The position numbers were made by a program, and so were the translations under genes. Shown here piece by piece: positions 9,252-17,418 of a stretch of 64,000 nucleotides of DNA. The notes beneath the pieces were generated by a model. It had not been told where the DNA came from, made no database searches, and worked only from the letters and a program-made list of their open reading frames with translations. The stretch's first letter is position 1. The number at the start of each line of letters is the position of its first letter. This stretch comes from Bacillus sp. REN3 (lineage in GTDB: Bacteria > Bacillota > Bacilli > Bacillales > Cytobacillaceae). The stretch covers positions 1 to 64,000 of the forward strand of contig NZ_JAERSD010000026.1 of NCBI RefSeq assembly GCF_017912555.1, given 5' to 3'.

Positions 9252-9329
9252 GGGGAGCTGGCAAAACCTGGCGCAATTTCGATTAGTGAGGGTCTCCGTA
9301 TGGGATTCGATAATTGGCCAGCTCCTCCC
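9252..9329. other. Long-range inverted repeat in the luxS 3' region
   Basis: GGAGCTGGC at 9254-9262 is the exact reverse complement of GCCAGCTCC at 9317-9325, with more G/C pairing possible outside. The enclosed 54 nt could form inner stems. It lies within 120 nt of the luxS stop on the transcribed strand. No known riboswitch was recognised. Confidence 0.45.
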
Positions 9330-9366
9330 GTGTGTTTAGCCAATTAGTTGTGGAGACTTTAACAAT

Positions 9367-9834
9367 CTATTCAGCAAACACCTGCCGCCACTCATCCTTT
9401 TTCGCCAGCATTTTCGACGCTATCTCCTTTGCGCCTTCAAGACTGTGGCTTGCTGCCCAGCCGCATTGAACTTCGTTGCACGCCGGCACCTCTTCAGCTT
9501 CAAGAACATCATTCAAGGTTTTTTCCAACACATCGAGGATTTCGTCATAGTTATCGTGATTGATGACAGAAAGATAGAAACCTGTCTGGCAGCCCATTGG
9601 ACTGATGTCAACGACCCTGTCGTGATGATTGCGGATATTCTCAGCCATCAAATGCTCAAGGGAATGTAGACCTGGCATTTCCATATGCTCTTTGTTCGGC
9701 TGGCAGAAACGGATATCGTATTTGTGGATGACATCCCCATTCGCACCCTGGGTTGTTCCCGCTAGGCGGACATACGGAGCCGCCACTTTTGTATGATCCA
9801 GATTAAAGCTTTCGACATTCATTTTTTTAACCAT
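9367..9834 (-). CDS. luxS: S-ribosylhomocysteine lyase LuxS
   Basis: The 155-residue enzyme cleaves S-ribosylhomocysteine to homocysteine and DPD, the AI-2 precursor. The metal ligands are visible: His-x3-His in HSLEHLMA and Cys in [16 protein letters not shown] and [12 protein letters not shown] are also family motifs. ATG at 9834 has GAGGAG 10 nt upstream and overlaps the mtnN stop by 8 nt; a second in-frame ATG at 9822 is possible. It is the last gene of a yrrT-mtnN-luxS operon, so SAH detoxification and AI-2 formation are expressed together. Location is cytoplasmic. Confidence 0.97.
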   Translation of the reverse strand: MVKKMNVESFNLDHTKVAAPYVRLAGTTQGANGDVIHKYDIRFCQPNKEHMEMPGLHSLEHLMAENIRNHHDRVVDISPMGCQTGFYLSVINHDNYDEILDVLEKTLNDVLEAEEVPACNEVQCGWAASHSLEGAKEIASKMLAKKDEWRQVFAE

Positions 9835-10531
9835 TTTTCTTCAGCTCCTCTAACATGAATAAGATTAATTCAGCAGAATTTTTTGCAGCTGTCTGTAAAA
9901 ATTGATCAAAAGACAAGTTTGCATCTTTCCCGGCAATATCCGATAACGACCGGATCACGACAAAAGGGACACCAAATTGATAGGCAACTTGGGCTATGGC
10001 TGCTGCTTCCATTTCAGCGGCATATAATTCCGGCAGTTTCGATCTTATAGATTCTACTCTTTCAGGGTCATTCATGAAGGAATCGCCGGATGCGATCAGG
10101 CCTTTTGCCACCTGGATGCCATCAATTTTTTCCGCGTTCCTTTCCGCGATTTCAACTAATTTTTCATCCGGCGCGTAATATGCCGGCATCCTTGGAACCT
10201 GCCCGAATTCATAACCAAAAACCGTAACATCGACATCGTGATGGCGGACCTCTGTGGAGATGACCACATCTCCGACATTCAATGCATTATGGAAGCCGCC
10301 TGCAGAACCTGTATTGATGATCGTATCAGGCTGGAACTTTTCAATCAGCAAAGTTGTCCCCATCGCTGCGTTCACTTTTCCTATCCCTGATTTGAGAAGG
10401 ACCACATCAATGCCATCGATACTCCCCTTATAAAACTCACTGCCAGCAATCGTAATCGTCTCTCTATCGTCGATTTTGCTGCGCAGCAATTCCACTTCTT
10501 CGTCCATCGCTCCGATAATTCCAACCTTCAT
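9827..10531 (-). CDS. mtnN: 5'-methylthioadenosine/S-adenosylhomocysteine nucleosidase
   Basis: The 234-residue enzyme removes adenine from MTA and SAH. It starts with the family N-terminus [14 protein letters not shown] and has NTGSAGG, the substrate-loop [13 protein letters not shown] and the catalytic RSLSDIAG Asp region. Its product S-ribosylhomocysteine is the substrate of LuxS encoded directly after it with overlapping frames. The methyltransferase gene upstream ends 6 nt before its ATG. Confidence 0.95.
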   Translation of the reverse strand: MKVGIIGAMDEEVELLRSKIDDRETITIAGSEFYKGSIDGIDVVLLKSGIGKVNAAMGTTLLIEKFQPDTIINTGSAGGFHNALNVGDVVISTEVRHHDVDVTVFGYEFGQVPRMPAYYAPDEKLVEIAERNAEKIDGIQVAKGLIASGDSFMNDPERVESIRSKLPELYAAEMEAAAIAQVAYQFGVPFVVIRSLSDIAGKDANLSFDQFLQTAAKNSAELILFMLEELKKNG

Positions 10532-10537
10532 TCTTGT

Positions 10538-11182
10538 TCACTCCCTGTTTTTCTCCGCTTCCATCAGCCAAACATATCTATTCAGCTTCTCGAAGCGTAC
10601 GTTGAATCCATTCCTATGAAAAATCTCTTTCAGTACCTTGAGTGTGGAGTAATATTCACGGCGCAAATCCGCAAGCAAGTTTTCAAATCCTTGCTCCTTG
10701 ACGAGGCGATGCCGTTCCTGCCGGTCTTCTTCATTGATAAAAGCGGTATCAGCAAACACAATCCGGCCGCAATCTCTAAGCAGCTTGCTATAAAGGTTAA
10801 TCGCCTGATTCTTTTCTTCATCAGTCAGGTGGTGGAAAGCATAGGTGCTGACAATGGTGTCGACACTTCCAGGCAGCTGCGGGAAGTTCAGGAAATCCCC
10901 CTCCAATAGATTAAAACTCTTTAAGCGCTGGCCAGCTTTTGCTCTCATGGCAGGTGAAGGTTCCACTCCATACACTACACGCCCTAATTTTAACAGTTTT
11001 TCAGTCAGATTGCCCGTTCCAACACCAAATTCGAGCACGATTCCCTCAGATTTCAGTGCGACTTGCTCAAGAATATGCTCGTAATGCTCGAACACCTCAG
11101 CATATTCCCTATCATGCCCCGCGACAGTTTCATCATAAAATTCCGCCCAGTCATCAAATAAAGAGATAAACTCTCTGCCCAT
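10538..11182 (-). CDS. yrrT: SAM-dependent methyltransferase YrrT
   Basis: The 214-residue class I methyltransferase has the SAM-binding glycine motif LEFGVGTGNL, the acidic second strand GVEPSPAM and DTIVSTYAFHHL. In B. subtilis yrrT heads the yrrT-mtnN-mccAB operon; here the same position before mtnN and luxS supports the name. The methyl acceptor is unknown. ATG at 11182 is chosen because CGAGGTG lies 7 nt upstream; a longer reading to 11203 lacks a site. Confidence 0.85.
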   Translation of the reverse strand: MGREFISLFDDWAEFYDETVAGHDREYAEVFEHYEHILEQVALKSEGIVLEFGVGTGNLTEKLLKLGRVVYGVEPSPAMRAKAGQRLKSFNLLEGDFLNFPQLPGSVDTIVSTYAFHHLTDEEKNQAINLYSKLLRDCGRIVFADTAFINEEDRQERHRLVKEQGFENLLADLRREYYSTLKVLKEIFHRNGFNVRFEKLNRYVWLMEAEKNRE

Positions 11183-11227
11183 TTTTGTGCACCTCGATTC
11201 CAATTTATATAATTCATATAGGTATAG

Positions 11228-11244
11228 TATGAATAAATTCCATA
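11228..11244. promoter_or_regulatory. Imperfect palindrome upstream of yrrT, possible operator
   Basis: TATGAATAAATTCCATA reads as a 17-bp imperfect palindrome about 50 bp upstream of the yrrT start, next to A/T-rich promoter-like sequence. In Bacillus the yrrT operon is controlled by CymR; assigning this site to CymR is a guess. Confidence 0.3.
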
Positions 11245-11346
11245 TAAGTTGTTTATATTAGTCATTAATTCGAGGGGTTTTTAAAAATCCAGAGGAAAAC
11301 AACATTTCTATAGTGTATACTTAGCATAAAAACAGTGGGGGCTAAG

Positions 11347-11703
11347 ATGGGGAAAAGAATACTAGTTGCCGAAGATGAGGCCAGGATCAGCCATTTATTA
11401 AAAATATATTTGGAACGGGAATCTTTCATCGTCAATGTTGTCGATAACGGGAAAGATGCGCTTGATATTGCGCTGAATGAGCCTTGTGATTTAATCATCC
11501 TTGATATCCTCATGCCTGGGAAGGATGGATTCACCGTTCTCAAGGAAGTAAGGAAGACGCAAAGCACTCCAGTCATTCTGCTTTCGGCCAAGGGTGAAGC
11601 GCATGACCTTCAGAGAGGGGCAGAACTTGGCGCGGATGAATATATTTTAAAACCATTCAGCCCAAAAGAGGTTGTGGAAAAAATCAAAACGATGCTGTCT
11701 TAA
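11347..11703 (+). CDS. Receiver-only response regulator (OmpR-type receiver)
   Basis: The 118-residue protein has the complete receiver fold: acidic cluster AEDEAR, phospho-acceptor Asp in LIILDILMPGKDG, Ser of LLSAKG and Lys of LKPFSP. Its sequence resembles the N-terminal half of OmpR/PhoB regulators, but the frame stops where a winged-helix domain would begin and no remnant of one was seen after 11703. It may be a stand-alone receiver or a truncated regulator. No kinase is adjacent. ATG at 11347 with GGGGG upstream is preferred to GTG at 11335. Confidence 0.8.
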   Translation: MGKRILVAEDEARISHLLKIYLERESFIVNVVDNGKDALDIALNEPCDLIILDILMPGKDGFTVLKEVRKTQSTPVILLSAKGEAHDLQRGAELGADEYILKPFSPKEVVEKIKTMLS

Positions 11704-11760
11704 ACTTTTCTCGTATGAAATCGCGTTGATAATACGGGGGGAATCCGGAATTTTCCATTT

Positions 11761-11812
11761 TGCTGAATTAATCGGTTTATCCGCTAAATAAACGTGTGTA
11801 TTTCCGCTAATT
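11761..11812. repeat. Second copy of the phased CGCTAAAT/ATTTAGCG repeat
   Basis: TGCTGAAT at 11761, CGCTAAAT at 11782 and CGCTAATT at 11805 are spaced 21 and 23 bp. They are the reverse complement of the octamer at 8994-9105, again between genes. Confidence 0.55.
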
Positions 11813-11874
11813 CATCTTACATAATTTGCAATTCTATAAATTAACTTGACCCAGACGTTATAAAAAGCAAAAAA

Positions 11875-11907
11875 GTGCTCATACCATCAAGGTTGTGAGC
11901 ACATTTT
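11875..11907. terminator. Bidirectional terminator
   Basis: GTGCTCA at 11875-11881 pairs with TGAGCAC at 11896-11902 and is flanked by A6 and T5. It lies between the receiver gene (plus) and the convergent MFS gene (minus). Confidence 0.65.
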
Positions 11908-11942
11908 TATATGGGACGGCTCCTCTCTTTGTAAATCTGCCG

Positions 11943-13268
11943 CTAAGATGATTGCGAAGCCTTCAATTCTTTGCTTTTACTTGACCATAGTACTGCCGGG
12001 ATAAGCAAAAGGGATAGAACTCCGCCGCCGAATGAAAGTGCAGCGTAGCTAGAATGCGCGACTACCATGCCGGACAGCGCTCCTCCAGATGCGCCAGATA
12101 ATGCGACCATGACATCGATTGATCCCTGCATTTTTGCCCGGTTGCCTATGTTGGTTGCATCCACGAGCATGGCTGTCCCGCTGATAAGTCCGAAGTTCCA
12201 GCCAAGGCCAAGAAGAATCAGGGCAATGTTTAGAAGCATAAAGGATTCGCCGGGAGCGAAGGCTGCTAGAAGCCCCGATGCCAGCAAGGTAGATCCGGAA
12301 GCCACTGCCATTGCGGTTCTTCCGATTTTATCTACGAGGAACCCGGTTAGCAACGATGGTAAATACATAGCACCAATGTGGAAACCGATGATCATCCCGA
12401 CATCACTCAGTCCATGACCGTGCTTGCCCATATGCACCGGTGTCATGGTCATGATTGCAACCATGACCAATTGCGTTAAAACCATCACGAGAGCGGCAGC
12501 GGCAATTCCACGCCTGTCTGTTTTCAAAGTCTCTGCCTTATAGCCTGGATTGCTGCTTATTGTCTCCCGCTCAGCCTTTGCTATCGCACTGGCTACCACA
12601 TAAGGGTCGGGACGCAGCAAGATAAGCAGCAAGATTCCTGCCACAATATAAGCGGCTGCCGCAAGGATGAAAGGACCGGATAACGCAGGAACACCAATCG
12701 ACATGGCGAAATCCCCCATGACCTCGACCAGGTTGGGTCCGGCAACGGCGCCAAATGTAGTCGAGACCATCGCGATACTGACGGCGGTCGCTCGCTGTTT
12801 CGCACTTGCCAGGTCTGTCCCTGCATAACGCGCCTGCAGATTAGTCGCACTTCCTGCGCCATATATAAGCAAGGAAACAAAAAGCAAAACGATATTGTTT
12901 GTAATCGCCGCAAGTACAACACCAATTGCGCCAATCCCTCCAGCGATAAAGCCGGATGCAAGTCCAAAACGCCTTCCGAATCGCTGTGACAGCCTGCCGA
13001 CTATTAAAGCTGCGCCGGCTGATCCGAGAGTGAAAAGTGCGGTCGGCAGCCCGGTGACACTGTCCGTCCCAAGCATTTCCCTGGCGAGCAGCGCACCGAC
13101 CGTGATTCCTGCGGCCAATCCTGCTCCACCAAATATTTGTGACAGGACAACGGCGAACAAAGTTCTTTTATATAAAGATTGCCGTTTCTCCTGTGAATTT
13201 ATGTAGTCCTGAAGCCATTCGGGATCGTGTTCTGAAGCGGCTCCTGGATAATCCGATTTAAAAGCCAT
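11943..13268 (-). CDS. MFS transporter
   Basis: The 441-residue protein has twelve hydrophobic segments. It shows the MFS loop motif in the form VGRLSQRFGRRFG between helices 2 and 3 and LVDKIGRTAM in the second half. The N-terminal 30 residues are polar and cytoplasmic (HDPEWLQDYINSQEKRQ). The family moves small solutes or drugs by ion coupling; nothing nearby points to a substrate. It is a single gene with a terminator downstream. Confidence 0.85.
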   Translation of the reverse strand: MAFKSDYPGAASEHDPEWLQDYINSQEKRQSLYKRTLFAVVLSQIFGGAGLAAGITVGALLAREMLGTDSVTGLPTALFTLGSAGAALIVGRLSQRFGRRFGLASGFIAGGIGAIGVVLAAITNNIVLLFVSLLIYGAGSATNLQARYAGTDLASAKQRATAVSIAMVSTTFGAVAGPNLVEVMGDFAMSIGVPALSGPFILAAAAYIVAGILLLILLRPDPYVVASAIAKAERETISSNPGYKAETLKTDRRGIAAAALVMVLTQLVMVAIMTMTPVHMGKHGHGLSDVGMIIGFHIGAMYLPSLLTGFLVDKIGRTAMAVASGSTLLASGLLAAFAPGESFMLLNIALILLGLGWNFGLISGTAMLVDATNIGNRAKMQGSIDVMVALSGASGGALSGMVVAHSSYAALSFGGGVLSLLLIPAVLWSSKSKELKASQSS

Positions 13269-13358
13269 TGTGCAGCCCCTTTCTGATGCAGTACATTATC
13301 CTAAAAATCGATTATCACCATAATACCATATAGGGTATAATAAATGCACACAATTTTA

Positions 13359-13440
13359 GGAAATTCGTATCACTCTCCGGCTTTCATATATTTTTACGGA
13401 AATCCGTATCACTCTCAGGCTTTCGTATATTTTTCCGGAA
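13359..13440. repeat. 39-bp tandem duplication at the 3' end of the cytidine deaminase gene
   Basis: Two copies start at 13359 and 13398, and a third begins at 13437 inside the gene. The copy at 13398-13436 contains the present stop codon and last codons; the downstream copy has diverged at a few sites. The period is 13 codons. Confidence 0.75.
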
Positions 13441-13837
13441 TCAGTTCCACAATATTGACCTTCACGACTTTTCCTTTATAGGGAATGATTACGTCAATAT
13501 TCTCTCCATAGTCGCTGATCAATTCACGGCACATGCCGCATGGAGCGACCACCCAACATTTCTCGATGTCTTCATGTGGATGTGGGTGGGCGACTGCGAC
13601 GATGGTATGAAACTCGCGGTCCCCTTCCGATACTGCCTTACCGATGGCGACTGCCTCACCACACACGGCAATCCTCCCGACATTGGCTTCCAAATGGACC
13701 GCTGTGTGAACGGTGCCTGTTGCGGTCGAAATCGCTGCCCCGATATGATGCCTGCCAAATTCATAATTTTTCTCAATCACTTTTTCTGCTTCTTTGATCA
13801 ATTCGTAGTCTTTTGTATCTAATTGCTTTATCTTCAT
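13415..13837 (-). CDS. Cytidine deaminase family protein
   Basis: The 140-residue protein shows the zinc-site motifs of the cytidine-deaminase-like fold: CGEAVAIG, in which Glu is the proton shuttle, and PCGMCRELI with two Cys ligands. The CGE form rather than CAE, and the length, place it near blasticidin-S-deaminase-like members rather than the classic Cdd; the substrate is uncertain. ATG at 13837 follows GGAAGGGC closely. A tandem duplication touches its 3' end. Confidence 0.75.
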   Translation of the reverse strand: MKIKQLDTKDYELIKEAEKVIEKNYEFGRHHIGAAISTATGTVHTAVHLEANVGRIAVCGEAVAIGKAVSEGDREFHTIVAVAHPHPHEDIEKCWVVAPCGMCRELISDYGENIDVIIPYKGKVVKVNIVELIPEKYTKA

Positions 13838-13950
13838 TGCCCTTCCCCCTTCATCTATTTTTTCGACAACAAGAATGGGGTTTCCTTCCATGGTCGGTTC
13901 TGTTTATTGTTTCCTGGTTTGGCCAATGCTACTTTTTAGGAGGTGCTAAA

Positions 13951-14097
13951 ATGGAAAGATTCCAAAAGGATAAAAACAAAAAGAGCGAGAGCCGCCTGTT
14001 CCGTGGTGGCATGATGGAGAGCGTCGACCAAATATTCGACTCTGTGCTTAAGGTAAAGGAGGATTCTGCCTCAACCCGTCCAATCAAGAAAAAATAA
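13951..14097 (+). CDS. Small basic protein of unknown function
   Basis: A 48-residue hydrophilic, Lys-rich protein (MERFQKDKNKKSESRLFRGG...) has a strong AGGAGG site 7 nt before its ATG and a terminator at its end, so it is probably real. No family was recognised. It has no signal peptide or membrane segment. It lies next to the left end of the integrated element, convergent with it. Confidence 0.55.
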   Translation: MERFQKDKNKKSESRLFRGGMMESVDQIFDSVLKVKEDSASTRPIKKK

Positions 14098-14117
14098 CGC
14101 CTGTGCAGGGCGTTATT
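14093..14117. terminator. Bidirectional terminator next to attL
   Basis: AATAACGCC at 14093-14101 pairs with GGCGTTATT at 14109-14117; T runs occur on both strands. Before insertion of the element this would have terminated the yneF transcript (minus strand). Confidence 0.75.
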
Positions 14118-14172
14118 TCCATTTTGAATGAAAAGAAAAGCACCCATCCATACGAATAAGTGCCTGTCCTCT

Positions 14173-14237
14173 ATTATTTGCCTTGTTGTTTGTTCATGGC
14201 TTGCATCATTTGGTTGATCTTCTTCTGGGATGGTTTC
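14173..14237. repeat. attL, 65-bp core repeat
   Basis: Identical over 65 bp to 30233-30297. It is the displaced host copy of the yneF 3' end; the match stops at T14238, where attR has A. It does not encode a usable yneF. Confidence 0.93.
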
Positions 14238-14251
14238 TAAAAATAACCACC

Positions 14252-14274
14252 AAAACCTTATAAATAAAGGGTTT
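14252..14274. promoter_or_regulatory. Arm-like site at the left end of the element
   Basis: AAAACCTTATAAATAAAGGG begins 15 bp inside the attL core. Read inward from the right end, a matching AAAACCTTATCAAATAAGGG lies about 8 bp inside the attR core. The paired, inward-facing placement suggests integrase or excisionase arm sites (inference). Confidence 0.45.
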
Positions 14275-14383
14275 TTCACTACCCTTTTTTCCACTTTTAC
14301 TGCTAAGGAAAATATACCATGATTTTTACCTATTGTCTACTCAAAAGGAAATAATTAGGTTTATCTTTCTAATTATGAATAAA

Positions 14384-14953
14384 TTAGACACTCTTCTCAC
14401 AAGTTAAAATTAATAATCCCTTTTTCGTAAAATCCCTATTCAGCACCTTATAATTACCCTCAAAACTAAAAGTGTCATTAACCATGAACTTTTCTCTGTT
14501 GTAACTATTGTCCTGTATTACTACAACAATCTGATTTTCTGGAACTCGAATTGCAGAAGAACTGTCAATTGAGAATGATTTATTATCAATAATTGAAGGT
14601 ATATATGTAGAATCAACATAGACATCTTCATAAACTGGCTCACCAAAATCTGTATGTCCAATTAATTGTTTTGTATAGTTTTTTATTTCAACCACAACAT
14701 TACAATGACGCATAAGGGCTTTATACTTTCCACCACGTTTACTAATGGATTCAGTAATGACTAAGTACCTCTCCCCCTCTAACGTAACCATATCACCTTG
14801 TAAAACCTGTTCAAGAGTATGTATATACTTTTGGTCAAACTCACTTAATGCAGGATTAGTAATAACTGAAATTCTTTCTACATCATTAACTAATATTTTT
14901 TGTCCTGCTGATTCAAATAAATATTCTAAGTCGGCTGAATTGGCTTGAAACAA
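14384..14953 (-). CDS. Phage head-tail connector-like structural protein
   Basis: A 189-residue beta-rich protein without membrane segments starts MFQANSADLEYLFESAG. This resembles a group of Bacillus phage virion proteins that sit after portal/terminase blocks and are annotated as head-closure or structural proteins; I recall the pattern but cannot confirm the exact family. It is the last gene of the element's leftward transcript, about 90 bp before the attL arm-like site. If it is a connector it would be the only tail-interface protein of the element. A good site (GGGAGGTTAG) precedes its ATG. Confidence 0.5.
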   Translation of the reverse strand: MFQANSADLEYLFESAGQKILVNDVERISVITNPALSEFDQKYIHTLEQVLQGDMVTLEGERYLVITESISKRGGKYKALMRHCNVVVEIKNYTKQLIGHTDFGEPVYEDVYVDSTYIPSIIDNKSFSIDSSSAIRVPENQIVVVIQDNSYNREKFMVNDTFSFEGNYKVLNRDFTKKGLLILTCEKSV

Positions 14954-14984
14954 TGTTCTAACCTCCCGTCCATATTATTTTAAA

Positions 14985-15127
14985 ATAGATTACCCTTCTT
15001 ACCCGCTCATTACCGCATCATTACCGAGTGCTTGTATTTTTCATTACCGCAATGATTACCGCCTTACGGGTAATTACCCAGACCCTCGGTAACATAAAAA
15101 TGGGTAGTTTGATTGTCGGGTAATAAG
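14985..15127. repeat. TACC-rich iteron field 1
   Basis: Within about 140 bp there are some eleven TACCC/TACCG motifs or their reverse complements, including CATTACCG three times and GATTACCG once, then TTACGGGTAA and inverted GGTAA copies toward 15125. No gene covers the stretch. Iteron clusters of this kind serve as origins or as TerS/packaging sites in phages; which applies is not known. Confidence 0.6.
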
Positions 15128-15157
15128 AGTTGAAAATTACTTTTCTAAAAAATAAAC

Positions 15158-15502
15158 TCAATCAGAGAACATCATAAAAAAGTTAGATTCATTCTGCAAT
15201 TGTTCATCCGTTTTTAGTGTTCTAATTTTCCGTTCTAATTGATCAATTCGATTCATTAAATTCTCATGGAAATCTGATACTGTCATGTCATCCATTTTGT
15301 ATGATTTCATACTGGCAGGATTATTCGCAATTGATTCAAGGACAGACAAGGCAGCACGGTATATATTTTTCTTATTTGTGGCTGATTGTGCGTCATATTC
15401 ATCAAATGGTTGTAAGTCATTTTCTTGTAGGTAAATGGATAGTTCATCTTGTTCTAATTGGATACCTTTTGTTTCTAATTCTAATCGTTGAAGGTTATTC
15501 AT
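15158..15502 (-). CDS. Hypothetical coiled-coil protein of the element
   Basis: A 114-residue, charged, mainly helical protein with two heptad-like stretches (LQRLELETKGIQLEQDEL and the NLMNRIDQLERKIRTL tail region). No family was recognised. The ATG is preceded by GAAAGGAATG. A terminator-like hairpin stands immediately upstream, between it and the portal gene, so its transcription is probably controlled separately. Confidence 0.6.
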   Translation of the reverse strand: MNNLQRLELETKGIQLEQDELSIYLQENDLQPFDEYDAQSATNKKNIYRAALSVLESIANNPASMKSYKMDDMTVSDFHENLMNRIDQLERKIRTLKTDEQLQNESNFFMMFSD

Positions 15503-15526
15503 TTAATTCATTCCTTTCTGTACAAA

Positions 15527-15553
15527 ATAAAAAGCACGGTATAGAACCATGCT
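15527..15553 (-). terminator. Terminator-like hairpin before the 114-residue gene
   Basis: AGCACGGT at 15533-15540 pairs with ACCATGCT at 15546-15553 (eight pairs in RNA, one G-U) with a T-rich tail on the minus strand, about 25 nt before the ribosome-binding site of the next gene. Confidence 0.6.
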
Positions 15554-15599
15554 GAAATTGATTTATTACTGTCTATTTATTCGATATTAACGTTTTAGG

Positions 15600-15925
15600 G
15601 TAAAGGTAATACGATTGTAAGGGTAAGGATTAAAACGGTTAATTTGCCTGTAAATATCAATATTTTTTCTTGGGTGTGTAAAATGGTATGCTAAGGGGCA
15701 GATTTTTCCAATTAGGGGTATTGATATGACTAAAAACACCTTCCAAATACCCTAAAATAGTGGGGGTATAAGATTCATTATACCGGAGTTTACATAATGC
15801 ACTTTATCAGAAGCCGATTTCTACCCACTTAAAACCATTGATACTACTGGATTAAGTTAGGTTTTTAAAAAATCATCTAGTTTACAATAATTTTACCCAC
15901 AATACCGCCTATTAGTCAAGGATAT
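15600..15925. repeat. TACC-rich iteron field 2 (non-coding)
   Basis: Between the portal gene and the 114-residue gene about 500 bp carry no convincing gene. The stretch repeats GGGTAA/GGGTA and TACCC/TACCG about ten times, for example near 15598, 15624, 15716, 15748, 15768, 15824 and 15898. It is the same motif family as field 1. Confidence 0.5.
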
Positions 15926-16019
15926 ATATAATAACATGTGCGTGACAGGTGATATATTACACTCAAATACAAACACTTGCCACGCTTACATTTCCGATTA
16001 ACTGTCAAGTATTTTTACT

Positions 16020-17360
16020 TTACACTAACCCCCCATTATCATCTACATTTCCATCTTTACTATTATCCTTAACATTCCCCTCACTCACAATCTTACCTAG
16101 TTCCATCTGAACATCAGTCGTATATGGAGAATGTCCTAGAATACTTTCTAAACTAATGGCTCCCATTTCCCTCAACTCTTTAAGATTCTCAATAATCTCC
16201 TTGTCATTGCTTGGAGTTGCGTACTGGAATACTAAATCTAAACTCTCAAACTCATCATCTGTAACCTTAATCCCTCTGTATTCTAATAACTTCCTTACCT
16301 TCTCGTTCCTTTGCTCCAATCCTTCACGCATAAATTGTTCATTCATTCCTGCCTTTATATTTGCCAATTGGAACAATAACTTAATACTTACCTCTGACAA
16401 GTTGCTTATATCCGTCTTATTTAAACTTACAGCAGGAGTTTGTGATACATCTAATAGAGATTGCAGCAATGTTTTATAAATCGTTTCAAAGGATTGATAA
16501 TCCAATTGATTACTTACAAACTTTGCGTCTGCTCCATCATCTAGGTTAATCCCTTTACCTACTACTTCACTTGGTAATGCTTCACCCTTCAATGTCTGCC
16601 CTTGTGTTATAAAGATTGGATCAATAAACTTATAGAAACTATCAGTATACTTACTGATTAAGTCCTCCATGCTATCAAGTATCTGTATCCAATCATCTAA
16701 CTCACTTCTACCTTCTAATTCAGATAACTCATTTTCATTATGGTAGACAATAGGCAACCCACTTAGATTAGCATACCTTTCAATTAGATTTACTCCCTCG
16801 CCACCTGCATTACTATATGTACTAACAGTATCTTCCTCATACACAATATAATAAGTTATTGCGTCATTCACATATGCTTGAACAAAGGCAATTAGATTGT
16901 TCTCATGGTCATATACTGGATAACCCTCACTACTATCAATCAACTTAGATTTAATGACACCCTTATCCATATAGACATATTCAGCGACCTGTCCATATTT
17001 TAAAATCTTATCCAGCACTTTCAAATTAAGACGGTCATATTTCCCCTTACGATTCACCTTTTGATATTCCTTAACCGCCTTTTCATTCCCTGTCAATGTG
17101 ATAGGATTCTGCAGAAGATATGCCTTTTGAAAATTTAATAAGGTTTTAGCATACTGCAATACAATCTTTCTTGGTGCAAACTCTTTGCCATTGTATTTAT
17201 AACTGGCTCTCTTCAATATCTTATGATTACCGTTCAAATATTCTTTTTTGTTCATAATCTCCATGACACGTTGCTGATGATAAACTTCACCTACTACTTC
17301 AACGAACCAATCAAAAGCACCATCATATTTTTCACGGATATACTTTTCTAATTTATTCAT
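16020..17360 (-). CDS. Phage portal protein (SPP1 gp6-like)
   Basis: The 446-residue protein fits the SPP1-type portal family by length, position directly after the large terminase and motifs such as EFAPRKIVLQYAKTLLNFQ near residue 60 and LIERYANLSGLPIVYHNEN in the middle; the acidic C-terminus (DNSKDGNVDDNGG) is also typical. Portals form the dodecameric gate for DNA entry at one capsid vertex. A hairpin separates it from the terminase gene. A GAAGGGG site precedes the ATG. Confidence 0.88.
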   Translation of the reverse strand: MNKLEKYIREKYDGAFDWFVEVVGEVYHQQRVMEIMNKKEYLNGNHKILKRASYKYNGKEFAPRKIVLQYAKTLLNFQKAYLLQNPITLTGNEKAVKEYQKVNRKGKYDRLNLKVLDKILKYGQVAEYVYMDKGVIKSKLIDSSEGYPVYDHENNLIAFVQAYVNDAITYYIVYEEDTVSTYSNAGGEGVNLIERYANLSGLPIVYHNENELSELEGRSELDDWIQILDSMEDLISKYTDSFYKFIDPIFITQGQTLKGEALPSEVVGKGINLDDGADAKFVSNQLDYQSFETIYKTLLQSLLDVSQTPAVSLNKTDISNLSEVSIKLLFQLANIKAGMNEQFMREGLEQRNEKVRKLLEYRGIKVTDDEFESLDLVFQYATPSNDKEIIENLKELREMGAISLESILGHSPYTTDVQMELGKIVSEGNVKDNSKDGNVDDNGGLV

Positions 17361-17385
17361 TCTCTCAACCCCTTCAAATAAAATA

Positions 17386-17418
17386 AAAGAGGTCTAGTTC
17401 AAAGTGAACCAAACCTCT
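17386..17418 (-). terminator. Terminator-like double hairpin between TerL and portal
   Basis: AGAGGT at 17388-17393 pairs with ACCTCT at 17413-17418, with an inner GTTC/GAAC stem (17397-17400 with 17406-17409). On the minus strand it is followed by a T-rich tail. It overlaps the TerL stop. Confidence 0.6.

Larger units (their letters stand above)
8703..9366. other. Intergenic region between ABC operon and luxS, no gene
   Basis: No open frame with a ribosome-binding site was found. The stretch holds the ABC operon's upstream region, a helically phased short repeat (8994-9105), a hairpin that may terminate the luxS transcript (9143-9173) and a long-range inverted repeat (9252-9329), all listed separately. 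Confidence 0.6.

Noticed and set aside
14173-14237. Second, truncated yneF gene
   Set aside because: It has only the 65-bp core without an upstream coding part and is explained as attL.
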